Shown here piece after piece: positions 1 through 7,212 of a DNA stretch of 13,815 nucleotides (the first letter of the stretch is position 1; the number at the start of each line of letters is the position of its first letter). Both the position numbers and the translations under genes were made by a program. The notes beneath the pieces were generated by a model. That model searched no databases, was not told the DNA's origin, and saw only the letters and a program-made list of their open reading frames with translations. This stretch comes from Lachnospiraceae bacterium (lineage in GTDB: Bacteria > Bacillota > Clostridia > Lachnospirales > Lachnospiraceae), in the NCBI GenBank assembly GCA_900763175.1, contig CAAFJI010000016.1, positions 1 through 13,815 on the forward strand, given 5' to 3'.

Positions 1-1
1 A

Positions 2-1774
2 TTTTACGGAGAAGCATATCAGGACAGTGATTTGTACAAATGGCTAGAAGCTGTAGGAAACGCACTACAGGTGGAAAATAATATTGAATTGGAAAAAAAG
101 GCAGATGAGGTTATTGACCTTCTGGAAGGAGCTCAGGAAGAAGATGGATACTTAAATACCTATTTCCAGCTTGTTGAACCAGAAAAAAAATGGTCTAATA
201 TTTTAGAGTGCCATGAATTATATTGCGCAGGACATTTAATTGAGGCTGCCATAGCATATTACAAGGGAACAGGAAAAGATAAAATATTAAAAATTGCCTG
301 CAAGTTTGCAGATTGTATTAATGAGAAATTTGGACCGGAAGAGTGGAAGATGCATGGATTTCCGGGGCATCAGGAGTTAGAACTTGCGCTGGTGAAACTG
401 TATGATCTCACGAATGAAAATAAATATTTAAAATTAGCGGAATATTTTATTGACATACGTGGAACAAATCAATTTTTTGAAGAAGAATTTATAAAACGTA
501 AAAGAATTTGTCACTGGACAAAATGTAAAGTGGAAGAACCAAACAGACGATATAATCAATTTCCATATCAGGAGTATAATCAATTCCATCAACCGGTACG
601 TATGCAAAAGAAAGCAACGGGGCATGCTGTCAGAGCGGTATATATGTATACAGCAATGGCAGATCTGGCTTATCATAATGGAGATAAGGAATTGCTGGAC
701 AGCTGTAAAGCATTGTGGGATAATATTACGAATAAGCAGATTTATATAAATGGAAGTATTGGTTCTACACCTTCCGGTGAAGCTTTTACGAAAGACTATG
801 ATCTTCCTAATGATACGAACTATTCGGAAACCTGTGCAGCTCTTGGAATGATCTTTTTTACGTTTAAAATGCTGCAGAATTTTGAGCAGAGTTGTTATGC
901 GGATACAATTGAATATATTTTTTATAATGCAGTATTATCAGGCCTTGGCCTGGACGGGGAACATTTCTTTTATGCGAATCCAATGGAGATGCTTCCCAGA
1001 CGCAGCAAGGATAATCCGGAGAGGAATCATTTGAAATCTGTTCGGCAACAGTGGTATGCCTGTTCCTGCTGTCCACCTAATATTGCACGTACATTAGCAG
1101 GACTTGGGAAATACATATATGGATTAGAAGAGGATGAAAGTATACTGTATGTGAACCAGTTTATAAATAGTGAAGCTACTGTTGAAAGAAATGGAAAACA
1201 GTATCAGGTAAAATTAGAGACACAGTTTCCGTTAAACGGAATAATCTCAATAACAGTCAGCGGCAAAGCTTGTAGTAAAATAGCTATTCGACATCCTGCC
1301 TGGTCCTCTGGTGTCAAGATAAAGAAAAACGGGCGGGAAATTCTCTGTGAGAGATCAGAATCCGGGTATATTTTAGTTGATTTAGATTCGCAGGAAATTA
1401 ACAAAATTGATCTGGAGCTTCAGATGGAGCCAATTATCATAGCTGCGAATAGAAAAATCAGCTACGATGCAAGAAAAGCTGCAATTGTTATGGGGCCTTT
1501 ACTGTATTGTTTTGAGTCTATTGACAATGGAACTGAAATAGAAGAACTGGGCTTATATGCGCAGGGTGAGCTTGAAACAAAGAGAAACAGTATTGCAGGA
1601 AAAGAAATTAATACAATATATGCAAAAGGTGCCAGAAGAAGAGAACTGGCAGGAGATACACTCTATGGAGTGTATCAGGAAATGAAAGAAGATGTAAAGC
1701 TCACAGCGATACCTTATTTCCTTTGGAATAACCGTGGAGAGGGAGAAATGAAAGTGTGGATTCCGGTTGAATAA
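2..1774 (+). CDS. GH127 beta-L-arabinofuranosidase family protein (5' end cut by window)
   Basis: Glycoside hydrolase of the GH127 (former DUF1680) family. Characterised members remove beta-L-arabinofuranose from plant glycans and glycoproteins in the cytoplasm. The reading frame is open from base 2, and the first residues (FYGEAYQDSDLYKW) match the interior of the family's alpha/alpha barrel, so the true start lies upstream; 590 residues are visible. Counting the first full codon as 1, the catalytic set of the family is complete: Glu260 (GEAF), Glu276 and Cys278 (ETC), and Cys356-Cys357 (SCCPPN). In the Bifidobacterium enzyme HypBA1 these positions are the acid/base Glu, two zinc ligands, the nucleophile Cys and another zinc ligand; the 16-residue Glu-Glu spacing is the same. 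A beta-rich C-terminal part follows. A GH42 remnant downstream fits a former glycan-use cluster. The family is clear; the exact substrate is inferred. Confidence 0.93.
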   Translation, partial: FYGEAYQDSDLYKWLEAVGNALQVENNIELEKKADEVIDLLEGAQEEDGYLNTYFQLVEPEKKWSNILECHELYCAGHLIEAAIAYYKGTGKDKILKIACKFADCINEKFGPEEWKMHGFPGHQELELALVKLYDLTNENKYLKLAEYFIDIRGTNQFFEEEFIKRKRICHWTKCKVEEPNRRYNQFPYQEYNQFHQPVRMQKKATGHAVRAVYMYTAMADLAYHNGDKELLDSCKALWDNITNKQIYINGSIGSTPSGEAFTKDYDLPNDTNYSETCAALGMIFFTFKMLQNFEQSCYADTIEYIFYNAVLSGLGLDGEHFFYANPMEMLPRRSKDNPERNHLKSVRQQWYACSCCPPNIARTLAGLGKYIYGLEEDESILYVNQFINSEATVERNGKQYQVKLETQFPLNGIISITVSGKACSKIAIRHPAWSSGVKIKKNGREILCERSESGYILVDLDSQEINKIDLELQMEPIIIAANRKISYDARKAAIVMGPLLYCFESIDNGTEIEELGLYAQGELETKRNSIAGKEINTIYAKGARRRELAGDTLYGVYQEMKEDVKLTAIPYFLWNNRGEGEMKVWIPVE

Positions 1775-1840
1775 TTGTTTCTGCTTTTGAAATAATGTAT
1801 ATTGGGGATACTTGACATCTCCTTTCTCACTCTGTATCAT

Positions 1841-1925
1841 AATATGCAAACTCACAGACAGTCACCTCCATACGCTATGGCTCATTTGAGTCATCTGCCG
1901 TATACAGTGGCTGTTTGTGCATATT
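1841..1925. repeat. Long imperfect palindrome between GH127 gene and GH42 remnant
   Basis: The outer arms are AATATGCA (1841-1848) and TGCATATT (1918-1925), a perfect 8-bp match. Inward, CAGACAGTCAC pairs imperfectly with GTGGCTGTTTG, then ATACG with CGTAT, and the centre ATGGCTCA-TT-TGAGTCAT (1876-1893) forms a stem with one G-T pair. There is no T-run behind it, so it is not a standard terminator. It could be a structured RNA, a remnant of a small mobile repeat, or a large operator; I do not recognise it. The rest of 1775-1978 shows no gene. Confidence 0.5.
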
Positions 1926-1978
1926 GAATGGGGTGTAAGTATGGAACAAAATGGCCCGGGATTCCCGTCTTATGACAC

Positions 1979-2150
1979 TTGCAGGAGTGGGGTCTGTGCT
2001 GCAGCTACTGGTCCGGAATCGTAGATGATACAGATCGCTGCTACCTGGGTGGAACTCCTCACGGCCTTATGGATGTTCTGGGGCTTCGCAGTACAGAGAT
2101 TGACGGACTTTATGACTGGGAAGAGAATCAGATGGTTTCGGATGGAAAGG
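1979..2150 (+). pseudogene. Remnant of a GH42 beta-galactosidase gene
   Basis: From about 2005 the frame reads YWSGIVDDTDRCYLGG and then LMDVLGLRSTEIDGLYDW. This closely resembles the trimerisation domain of GH42 beta-galactosidases, where 'SGIVxExDxxxLGG' and 'xLGxxxxEIDxL' are typical. Family members are about 650-700 residues, whereas the similarity here covers only about 50 residues. The frame upstream has a stop at 1973-1975. After about 2150 the translation no longer looks like the family and stops at 2288-2290. No GH42 catalytic barrel is present. I read this as an internal fragment left after deletion or decay, not a working gene. The family assignment is from motif memory. Confidence 0.6.
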
Positions 2151-2244
2151 TAACCTGGATTTATGGAAGACAGCCGGGAAGAGCTAAAGGTTTACGGATT
2201 GGCAGTGGCAAAAGTGGAATAAAAATTTCCGGTAAAGGACGAAA

Positions 2245-2288
2245 ACAAAACGGTGATGCAGATTCTATGGTCTGTTTCGCCGTTTTGT
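2245..2288. repeat. Perfect 9-bp inverted repeat ahead of the desulfidase gene
   Basis: ACAAAACGG (2245-2253) and CCGTTTTGT (2280-2288) are perfect complements, with partial pairing continuing inward (GCAGA with TCTGT). No T-run follows. It ends just before a TATGAT box, so it could be an operator or cruciform over the -35 region, or the weak terminator of the lost upstream gene. Confidence 0.45.
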
Positions 2289-2296
2289 GATATGAT
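2288..2296 (+). promoter_or_regulatory. Extended -10 promoter candidate for the cysteine desulfidase gene
   Basis: TGATATGAT fits an extended -10 element (TG, one base, then TATGAT at 2291-2296). The -35 region at about 2268-2273 is poor, which is usual for extended -10 promoters. It would give a leader of about 95 nt before the ATG at 2397. Confidence 0.4.
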
Positions 2297-2396
2297 GGGA
2301 ATAAAACAGAATGGAATGTTTGTTTCTATATAGTGGTGCTGGATAAAGGGGTACCGCAGGCATAAACAACAGAGAAAGCTGAGATTGGAAAATACG

Positions 2397-3683
2397 ATGG
2401 AAAAAAGAGAATTATATGGCGTTTTTGAAAAAATCCTGGAGCAGGAGCTGGTTCCGGCTATGGGATGCACAGAACCGATTGCCCTGGCTTACTGTGCTGC
2501 AGTTGCAAGAAAAGAATTGGGCTGCCTTCCTGACAGAGTGTTGGTTGAGGTAAGTGGAAATATTATAAAAAATGCAAAAAGTGTAATTGTTCCCTCCACA
2601 AATGGTGCAAGGGGAATCCTTGCAGCTGTGGCTATCGGTATTGTGGCTGGAAAGACGGAGTTGCAGCTGGAGGTGCTTTCCCAGATAACCAGTGAGGAGA
2701 AAGAGGCCTTTCAGGAATATATGGAGAAGGTACCTTTTGAGGTACGGCAGCTGGAGAGTACCCTGCCCCTGGATATCCAGATCACAGTGTGGAAAGGGGA
2801 TAATTCTGCCGGGGCAAGAATTGCGGGAAGCCATACCAATCTGGTTTCTCTTATGAAAAACGGTATTGTGCAGAAGATAGACAACCAGAAGGAGGAGACA
2901 CCAGGAGAAAAACAGCCCAAGGAAGATGTTTATGATTTACTGTCCATGGAAGCAATCTATGAATATGTAAATGAGGAAGATTTGGAAATGGTGAAACCGG
3001 TTCTGGAGAGACAGATTGCCTATAACAGTCGGATTTCCCAGGAGGGGCTTTCGGGAAACTATGGCGCAAATATCGGTTCTGTGATTCGCAGCTGTTACGG
3101 AAATGATGTGAGAAGCAGAGCCCTGGCGGCAGCTGCAGCAGGCTCTGATGCACGTATGAATGGCTGCGAGCTTCCGGTTGTGATCAATTCCGGAAGTGGA
3201 AATCAGGGGCTTACCGTGTCCCTTCCTGTTCTGGAATATGCGAAGGAATTGCAGGCTTCTGAGGAGAAGCTTTACCGTGCATTGCTTTTGTCCAATTTGG
3301 TTGCCATTCATCTGAAGCATGGAATCGGAACCCTGTCTGCATATTGCGGGGCCGTAAGTGCAGGGGCGGCAGCAGGAGCCGGAATTGCCTATCTGAAAGG
3401 TGGAGATTACAAAACCATTACACATACCATTGTAAATGCCCTGGCAATCACTTCCGGAATCGTATGTGATGGTGCCAAATCCTCCTGCGCAGCGAAAATT
3501 GCAACTGCAGTGGAGTCTGGAATTTTCGGATATGAAATGTACAGGCATGGGCAGCAGTTTTATGGCGGGGATGGCATTGTTTCCAAGGGAATTGAGAATA
3601 CCATTCGGAATATTGCTATTTTGGGAAGAGACGGAATGCGGGAGACAGACCGTCAGATTCTGGGAATTATGCTGAAAAGCTGA
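2397..3683 (+). CDS. L-cysteine desulfidase family protein (UPF0597; CyuA/YhaM-like)
   Basis: Oxygen-sensitive [4Fe-4S] lyase family related to the alpha domain of L-serine dehydratase. Characterised members split L-cysteine into pyruvate, sulfide and ammonia in the cytoplasm. The protein has 428 residues, close to the family norm. The hallmark PAMGCTEPIALAY is at residues 20-32 with Cys24. Other conserved blocks are NSGSGNQGLTVSLPV, the Gly/Ala-rich AYCGAVSAGAAAGAG (Cys317) and VCDGAKSSCAAKIA (Cys357, Cys364). Cys24, Cys317 and Cys357 are the likely cluster ligands. ATG 2397 is chosen because GGAAAA lies just upstream; an in-frame TTG at 2385 would add four residues but has a poor binding site. 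It may be transcribed from the extended -10 box near 2290. A serine or other beta-eliminating activity cannot be excluded. Confidence 0.88.
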   Translation: MEKRELYGVFEKILEQELVPAMGCTEPIALAYCAAVARKELGCLPDRVLVEVSGNIIKNAKSVIVPSTNGARGILAAVAIGIVAGKTELQLEVLSQITSEEKEAFQEYMEKVPFEVRQLESTLPLDIQITVWKGDNSAGARIAGSHTNLVSLMKNGIVQKIDNQKEETPGEKQPKEDVYDLLSMEAIYEYVNEEDLEMVKPVLERQIAYNSRISQEGLSGNYGANIGSVIRSCYGNDVRSRALAAAAAGSDARMNGCELPVVINSGSGNQGLTVSLPVLEYAKELQASEEKLYRALLLSNLVAIHLKHGIGTLSAYCGAVSAGAAAGAGIAYLKGGDYKTITHTIVNALAITSGIVCDGAKSSCAAKIATAVESGIFGYEMYRHGQQFYGGDGIVSKGIENTIRNIAILGRDGMRETDRQILGIMLKS

Positions 3684-3777
3684 TTCTTTCTCTTTACAAA
3701 ACCTGTCAGGAAAAGTAAAGTGATAGTATAAAGCGTTGTTTTTATTCAATGGGGCAAAATAAAGGGGGAATTATTTC

Positions 3778-4650
3778 ATGAAAAATAAAAAAAGAGTGTT
3801 TGCAGGAATGGTGCTTGCTGGTGTGCTGGCACTGGAGTCCGGGATGTGCGTATGGGGAGCAGGTACAGAGACTGGCACAGATACAGAGACAAATACAGGC
3901 AAAGAAGTCAGCAAGCCCCTGGGATTTTTGTCTGTTGGAAAGAATTCCACCAGTTATGCCAAGATGCCGGAATATGAGAAATATACAGGTGTAATCGCAG
4001 ATACCAGAGGCAATTACCTGGATGTGTCTATGGCACTATATGATATTGATAATGACGGGACAAGAGAGCTGATTTTATCTTATGGTACTTGCTCCGCAGA
4101 TTGGACCAATGACATTTATACCATAGAAGAGGGTGATGCGGTAACCATGATCGGTACACTGGGAAGCAGTCTTATGTTTTATACAGCCCCAGATGGAAAT
4201 GGAATATATACTGTTTATGGAAAAATGGGATATCAGAGTATTGAACGTGTTACCAAGGTAGGCAAGGAACTGAAAGAAGAGTCTATTGAAAATCGTCAGA
4301 TTGGTGACAATGAGGATTATACTTCCTACGACAGGCCCATTGAGCTTCTTTCTGTGGATGAAGTAAGCGGAAATAGTTACACAGAGGACGACACAGATGA
4401 CACTGTGGCAGACAGTGGAGAAGAACAGTATCTGTATGAAGTAGTGGTATCTGCTCCTGATGGCGGTGTAAATATCCGTTCCGGAGCTGGTGTGGAGTAT
4501 GCGAAAGTCCGTGAAAATATGATTCCAACCGGAGTTACCTTGCGGATATACAGCGAAACACTTGCCAATACAGGAAGAACCTGGGGATATACTACCTATG
4601 ACGGTGTATCAGGCTGGATCGCACTTAGCCAGGTTACCAGGATTCAGTAA
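3778..4650 (+). CDS. Secreted protein with calcium-loop-like motif and C-terminal bacterial SH3 domain
   Basis: A 290-residue exported protein of unknown function. Residues 1-28 form a Sec signal peptide: basic MKNKKR, a hydrophobic stretch, and probable cleavage after about VWGA. There is no lipobox, since Cys24 is preceded by SGM. A Thr/Glu/Asp-rich linker follows, then a middle domain with DIDNDG at 89-94, the pattern of a Ca2+-binding loop (Asp89, Asp91, Asp93) as in EF-hand-like or FG-GAP-type proteins. After another acidic linker (about 191-215), residues 218-290 form an SH3b domain (VNIRSGAGVEYAKV ... GWI), which usually binds peptidoglycan. The ribosome binding site AAGGGGG precedes ATG 3778. 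It stands alone, about 95 bp behind the desulfidase gene. A cell-wall or surface role is inferred from the signal peptide and SH3b. Confidence 0.8.
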   Translation: MKNKKRVFAGMVLAGVLALESGMCVWGAGTETGTDTETNTGKEVSKPLGFLSVGKNSTSYAKMPEYEKYTGVIADTRGNYLDVSMALYDIDNDGTRELILSYGTCSADWTNDIYTIEEGDAVTMIGTLGSSLMFYTAPDGNGIYTVYGKMGYQSIERVTKVGKELKEESIENRQIGDNEDYTSYDRPIELLSVDEVSGNSYTEDDTDDTVADSGEEQYLYEVVVSAPDGGVNIRSGAGVEYAKVRENMIPTGVTLRIYSETLANTGRTWGYTTYDGVSGWIALSQVTRIQ

Positions 4651-4729
4651 GAAGAGTGATTAGAAAAATGGTATATGTAAGTCATTTACTTTTGGCTGAA
4701 GAGATAAAAAAATGGTGGAGGACTATAAA

Positions 4730-4906
4730 GTGAGAGTGGAAAGCATAGATTTTTCCATTTCTGATAATTTGGACAGGCTTTCCTCCTCACTTGATGCATA
4801 TAAGGAAAAAATGAAGGTCATAGGAGCGGATAGTCTGCTTCTCCATGGCCCGTTTCCGGGTGTGAAGATTTGTATGGAGGCACTGAGAAAATTGGGCTTT
4901 ATATAA
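4730..4906 (+). CDS. Small hypothetical protein, 58 residues
   Basis: Not recognised. The GTG at 4730 is preferred because GGAGG (4717-4721) lies 8 nt ahead, an ideal position. An in-frame ATG at 4712 would add six residues but has only a weak binding site, and GGAGG would fall inside its coding region. The protein is soluble and amphipathic and ends GVKICMEALRKLGFI. The next small gene has a similar ending (GVKDAIQLLKNMGFL), so the two may share a C-terminal helix. A hairpin follows the stop. It may be a real small gene or a shortened relative of the next one. Confidence 0.5.
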   Translation: MRVESIDFSISDNLDRLSSSLDAYKEKMKVIGADSLLLHGPFPGVKICMEALRKLGFI

Positions 4907-4921
4907 CGTTTTGTTTAAAAT

Positions 4922-4949
4922 GAGTCTGGGGCTATCGCAGAGACTCTTT
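4922..4949 (+). terminator. Probable weak terminator after the small ORF
   Basis: GAGTCT (4922-4927) pairs with AGACTC (4941-4946), with a further GC/GC pairing near the loop, followed by the T-rich TTTAT. The stem is short and has a bulge, so strength is doubtful. Confidence 0.45.
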
Positions 4950-4959
4950 ATCTATCTCG

Positions 4960-5033
4960 TGTCGAATCCTGTCGGAATAAAGTGAACGATTTTTGTTGAA
5001 AATTCGGCAAAAAAACCGTAGAATAATGACGAA
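4960..5033 (+). promoter_or_regulatory. Cluster of Spo0A-box-like sites
   Basis: TGTCGAA at 4960-4966 is an exact Spo0A box. TGTCGGA at 4970-4976 is one mismatch away and 10 bp downstream, one helical turn. TGACGAA at 5027-5033 fits the looser TGNCGAA. All are in the same orientation ahead of the ATG at 5090. This is a candidate only, as 7-bp sites occur by chance. Confidence 0.3.
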
Positions 5034-5089
5034 ATCACAAGACGGAAAATGATTTTGACACATTCATTATTTACGGAGGTTAAACGAGC

Positions 5090-5407
5090 ATGGGAAACAC
5101 GGTAAATGAAGCAATCATGCGTTACAATATTGAGTGTATGATGGAAAATTGGAACCATTGTGTAGAGGGTGATGAGTACATAAAACAGGATAACGAGGAT
5201 AAGAAGTATTTGGAAAGCCGATACGAAAGCCTGAACCTGCCCCACACAGTAAAACGTGTAATAGACGATTACATTGCCTGCGTCCAAACAAGAGACGAGC
5301 GTTTCGCAGACCTTGCCTACGCAGCTGGAGTGAAGGACGCAATCCAGCTCCTAAAAAATATGGGATTTCTGAATCTGGAGAAAACGGAGATCAGCAAGGC
5401 CTGCTGA
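5090..5407 (+). CDS. Small hypothetical protein, possibly DUF6809-like
   Basis: A 105-residue acidic, probably all-helical cytoplasmic protein with no signal or membrane segment. ATG 5090 has GGAGG at 5075-5079, 10 nt ahead. The layout (variable N-terminus, a central helix around residues 55-70, then 'FADLAYAAGVKDAIQLLKNMGFL') recalls small Firmicute proteins of the DUF6809 type, which end in a helix with an aromatic and G-rich pattern; this similarity is weak and from memory. It lies behind a group of Spo0A-like boxes and is closed by a strong terminator, so it is probably a single-gene transcript. TTGACA at 5055-5060 lacks a -10 partner at a usable distance. Function unknown. Confidence 0.65.
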   Translation: MGNTVNEAIMRYNIECMMENWNHCVEGDEYIKQDNEDKKYLESRYESLNLPHTVKRVIDDYIACVQTRDERFADLAYAAGVKDAIQLLKNMGFLNLEKTEISKAC

Positions 5408-5426
5408 AAAGAAAAAGAGGATAGAA

Positions 5427-5466
5427 AAAGAAAATGCTGGCTGAGTAAATCAGACCAGCATTTTTT
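5427..5466. terminator. Bidirectional rho-independent terminator between convergent genes
   Basis: AAAATGCTGG(C)TGA at 5431-5444 pairs with TCAGACCAGCATTTT, with one bulged base and loop GTAAA. TTTTTT follows on the plus strand, and TTTTCTTTTTC follows on the minus strand. It serves the small gene ending at 5407 and the hydrolase gene ending at 5450, whose stop codon lies inside the hairpin. Confidence 0.9.
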
Positions 5467-6016
5467 CCAGGCATTCCACAATCAGTCTCAGATTGCGGAT
5501 GGCGCCTAAGGTGTCGCCCTTCTGCTCCAGAGAGTGGTTGCAGTCCTCGAAAATGCCGCCTGTTTTTTCTGGAAAATTACGGGCAGCAGCACGAATCTTG
5601 TTTTCTGGCATATAGGGGTCTGCGGTTCCTGCGAAAAACAGTCCGTTAATATCGGAAAGATAACGCAGAGTAGAAGGAATGGGCGTCATCAGAAATTGTT
5701 TGACCTTCCCACGTAAGGAGAGAGCACCCTCTAACTGACAGGAAATGGTGGTGCCGATGCTTTTGGAAATAAAAATAATGTCGTCATAGTCATTAAAAGG
5801 AACGTTCTCCAGCTGGGGGAGCGTTCTTTTTATGGCAAGCTTGATAACGGGCTCCAGTTCAGCAGGTGTCCGGCCATGAAAGGTGTGGATGTCCTGTCCA
5901 TAGTCAAGACGGATAATCTCGTAATCATGTTCAGCTGCCATAGCTGCTGTGTAATATAGAAGTGGTTTGGTGCAGGTATAGCCTACGCCAGGAAAGATAA
6001 CTGCCAGTTTTTTCAT
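5450..6016 (-). CDS. Alpha/beta hydrolase-fold protein
   Basis: A 188-residue cytoplasmic hydrolase-like protein, short for the fold. The N-terminus MKKLAVIFPGVGYT is a typical first strand plus oxyanion loop. A full catalytic triad can be proposed: Ser86 in ISKSIGTT (the nucleophile elbow, with Ser in place of the usual first Gly), Asp133 in GTADPY, and His161 in NHSLE. I chose ATG 6016: AGGAGG (plus-strand CCTCCT, 6028-6033) is 11 nt ahead, whereas the ATG at 6025 is only 2 nt from it. A longer GTG start at 6079 is unlikely because the promoter -10 box (TATAAT, 6066-6071 region) overlaps it. The substrate is unknown; BAAT- or dienelactone-hydrolase-like esterases and peptidases share this fold. 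Confidence 0.82.
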   Translation of the reverse strand: MKKLAVIFPGVGYTCTKPLLYYTAAMAAEHDYEIIRLDYGQDIHTFHGRTPAELEPVIKLAIKRTLPQLENVPFNDYDDIIFISKSIGTTISCQLEGALSLRGKVKQFLMTPIPSTLRYLSDINGLFFAGTADPYMPENKIRAAARNFPEKTGGIFEDCNHSLEQKGDTLGAIRNLRLIVECLEKMLV

Positions 6017-6059
6017 TTTTGCCATTTCCTCCTTGGAGCTTTTCGTCGCAACTCTCATA

Positions 6060-6100
6060 TCATTATATAATAATCTCACAAAAGATGTAAAGAAATGGGA
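6060..6100 (-). promoter_or_regulatory. Promoter of the alpha/beta hydrolase gene
   Basis: On the minus strand TTTACA is followed after 18 bases by TATAAT (plus-strand ATTATA near 6062-6067). It lies about 45-50 bases before the chosen start and argues against a longer N-terminus. Confidence 0.6.
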
Positions 6101-6130
6101 ACAAGAAATATAATGAATTATCTGTGAACC

Positions 6131-6141
6131 TGTGATATACT
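6131..6141 (+). promoter_or_regulatory. Extended -10 promoter of the histidine phosphatase gene
   Basis: TGATATACT forms an extended -10 element with TATACT at 6136-6141. The -35 region is weak. The start codon at 6185 is about 37 bases past the expected transcription start. Confidence 0.45.
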
Positions 6142-6184
6142 GGATGCACTGATAACCTACGTTTTAATTGGAGGAAAAGTTGTT

Positions 6185-6916
6185 ATGAAATTACTGATTG
6201 TTCGTCATGGAGATCCGGATTATGACAAGGATTCCCTTACGGAAAAAGGATGGAGGGAAGTAGAATATCTTTCCCAGAGACTGAGTAAGCTTGACATCAG
6301 GGCATTTTATGTTTCCCCACTTGGAAGAGCGAAGGATACGGCCTCTCTTACCCTGAAAAAGATGGGAAAAACAGCGACAGAGTGTCAGTGGCTTCAGGAG
6401 TTTCCCTGTCAGATCTGGCGCCCGGATGTGAAAGATAAGAAAATCATTGCCTGGGACTGGCTTCCTCAGGACTGGACGGCAGACGAGCACTTCTTCCAAT
6501 ATGACCACTGGTTTGAAAACGAGGCAATGCAGGAAGGCCATGTAAAAGAAGAATATGACCATGTGATTGGCCAGTTCGACAAGCTTCTGGCTTTCCATGG
6601 ATATGAGAGAGAGGGACATTTATACAAAGCAACAGCTGCGAATAACGATACAATTGTCCTGTTCTGCCATTTCGGATTGGAATGCGTACTTCTCAGCCAT
6701 CTTCTGAACATTTCACCGATGGTGCTCTGGCATGGATTTTGTGCGGCCCCCTCTTCCGTGACAACATTGGTAACAGAAGAGAGAAGAAAAGGAATCGCAT
6801 CCTTCCGTATGAGCTCCTTCGGAGACATTTCCCACCTTTATGCCAATAATGAGCCGCCGGCTTTTGCTGCAAGATTCTGTGAAGCATTTGAGAACGGGAA
6901 CGAGCGTCATGACTGA
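6185..6916 (+). CDS. Histidine phosphatase superfamily protein (phosphoglycerate mutase-like)
   Basis: A 243-residue cytoplasmic enzyme of the branch-1 histidine phosphatase superfamily. The RHG motif at 7-9 gives the phospho-accepting His8. Arg48 in SPLGRAKDTA, Glu72 in WLQEFP (possible proton donor) and His162 in FCHFG complete the expected active site. The middle insertion (about 75-130, rich in Trp, Asp and His) is longer than in small phosphatases, and similar Firmicute proteins are annotated only as 'histidine phosphatase family'. The ribosome binding site GGAGG precedes ATG 6185 by about 10 nt. It stands alone: the hydrolase gene upstream is divergent and a 331-bp gap follows. The substrate cannot be told from the sequence. 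Confidence 0.9.
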   Translation: MKLLIVRHGDPDYDKDSLTEKGWREVEYLSQRLSKLDIRAFYVSPLGRAKDTASLTLKKMGKTATECQWLQEFPCQIWRPDVKDKKIIAWDWLPQDWTADEHFFQYDHWFENEAMQEGHVKEEYDHVIGQFDKLLAFHGYEREGHLYKATAANNDTIVLFCHFGLECVLLSHLLNISPMVLWHGFCAAPSSVTTLVTEERRKGIASFRMSSFGDISHLYANNEPPAFAARFCEAFENGNERHD

Positions 6917-7069
6917 GATTGTGTTCCGAAAGGCATTCTGCAAAGTTTTTATGAAGTGGAGGCAGATAAGGTGCAATCTAAGTGAGAAAATCTACGGATT
7001 TAACCAAATTACGAAACTGATTACAAAATGATAATCAGGATTTTAGAAATTTTATAAAATTATTAGAAT

Positions 7070-7097
7070 TTGGACAAACATCTCTCACATTTATAAG
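7070..7097 (+). promoter_or_regulatory. Candidate promoter of the COG3044 ATPase gene
   Basis: TTGGAC (7070-7075), 16 bases, then TATAAG (7092-7097). This would give a leader of about 145 nt that contains both hairpins described next. The preceding part of the gap (6917-7069) is AT-rich with no gene that I can support. Confidence 0.4.
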
Positions 7098-7111
7098 TTA
7101 TGATAGATACA

Positions 7112-7135
7112 TCTTAAGAGAGAGACCTCTTAAGA
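7112..7135 (+). promoter_or_regulatory. Perfect 9-bp hairpin in the ATPase leader
   Basis: TCTTAAGAG (7112-7120), loop AGAGAC, then CTCTTAAGA (7127-7135). It falls a few bases after the expected transcription start. It could be an operator or an RNA hairpin that stabilises or regulates the leader. No T-run follows, so it is not a terminator. Confidence 0.5.
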
Positions 7136-7170
7136 AAAACTCTTTCCTTTCCCTAAAAATGTATAAATAA

Positions 7171-7212
7171 ACCACCGTCTGTCAGCAAGAACGCGACTGG
7201 ACGGTGGTTTTG
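7171..7212 (+). terminator. Terminator-like hairpin just ahead of the ATPase gene
   Basis: ACCACCGTC (7171-7179) pairs perfectly with GACGGTGGT (7200-7208), followed by TTTTG. It lies about 20 bases before the AAGGAG site of the gene at 7248. It may end transcripts from upstream or act as an attenuator within the ATPase leader. Confidence 0.65.

Noticed and set aside
2937..3749. Minus-strand ORF (270 codons) opposite the desulfidase gene
   Set aside because: Antisense to a conserved gene; the translation is low in domain character.
5055..5060. TTGACA as a -35 box for the gene at 5090
   Set aside because: The -10 would fall at 5078-5083 (GGTTAA), inside the ribosome binding site, with no match to consensus.
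5450..6079. Longer hydrolase start at GTG 6079
   Set aside because: The coding start would overlap the promoter -10 box and has no ribosome binding site; AGGAGG lies well downstream.
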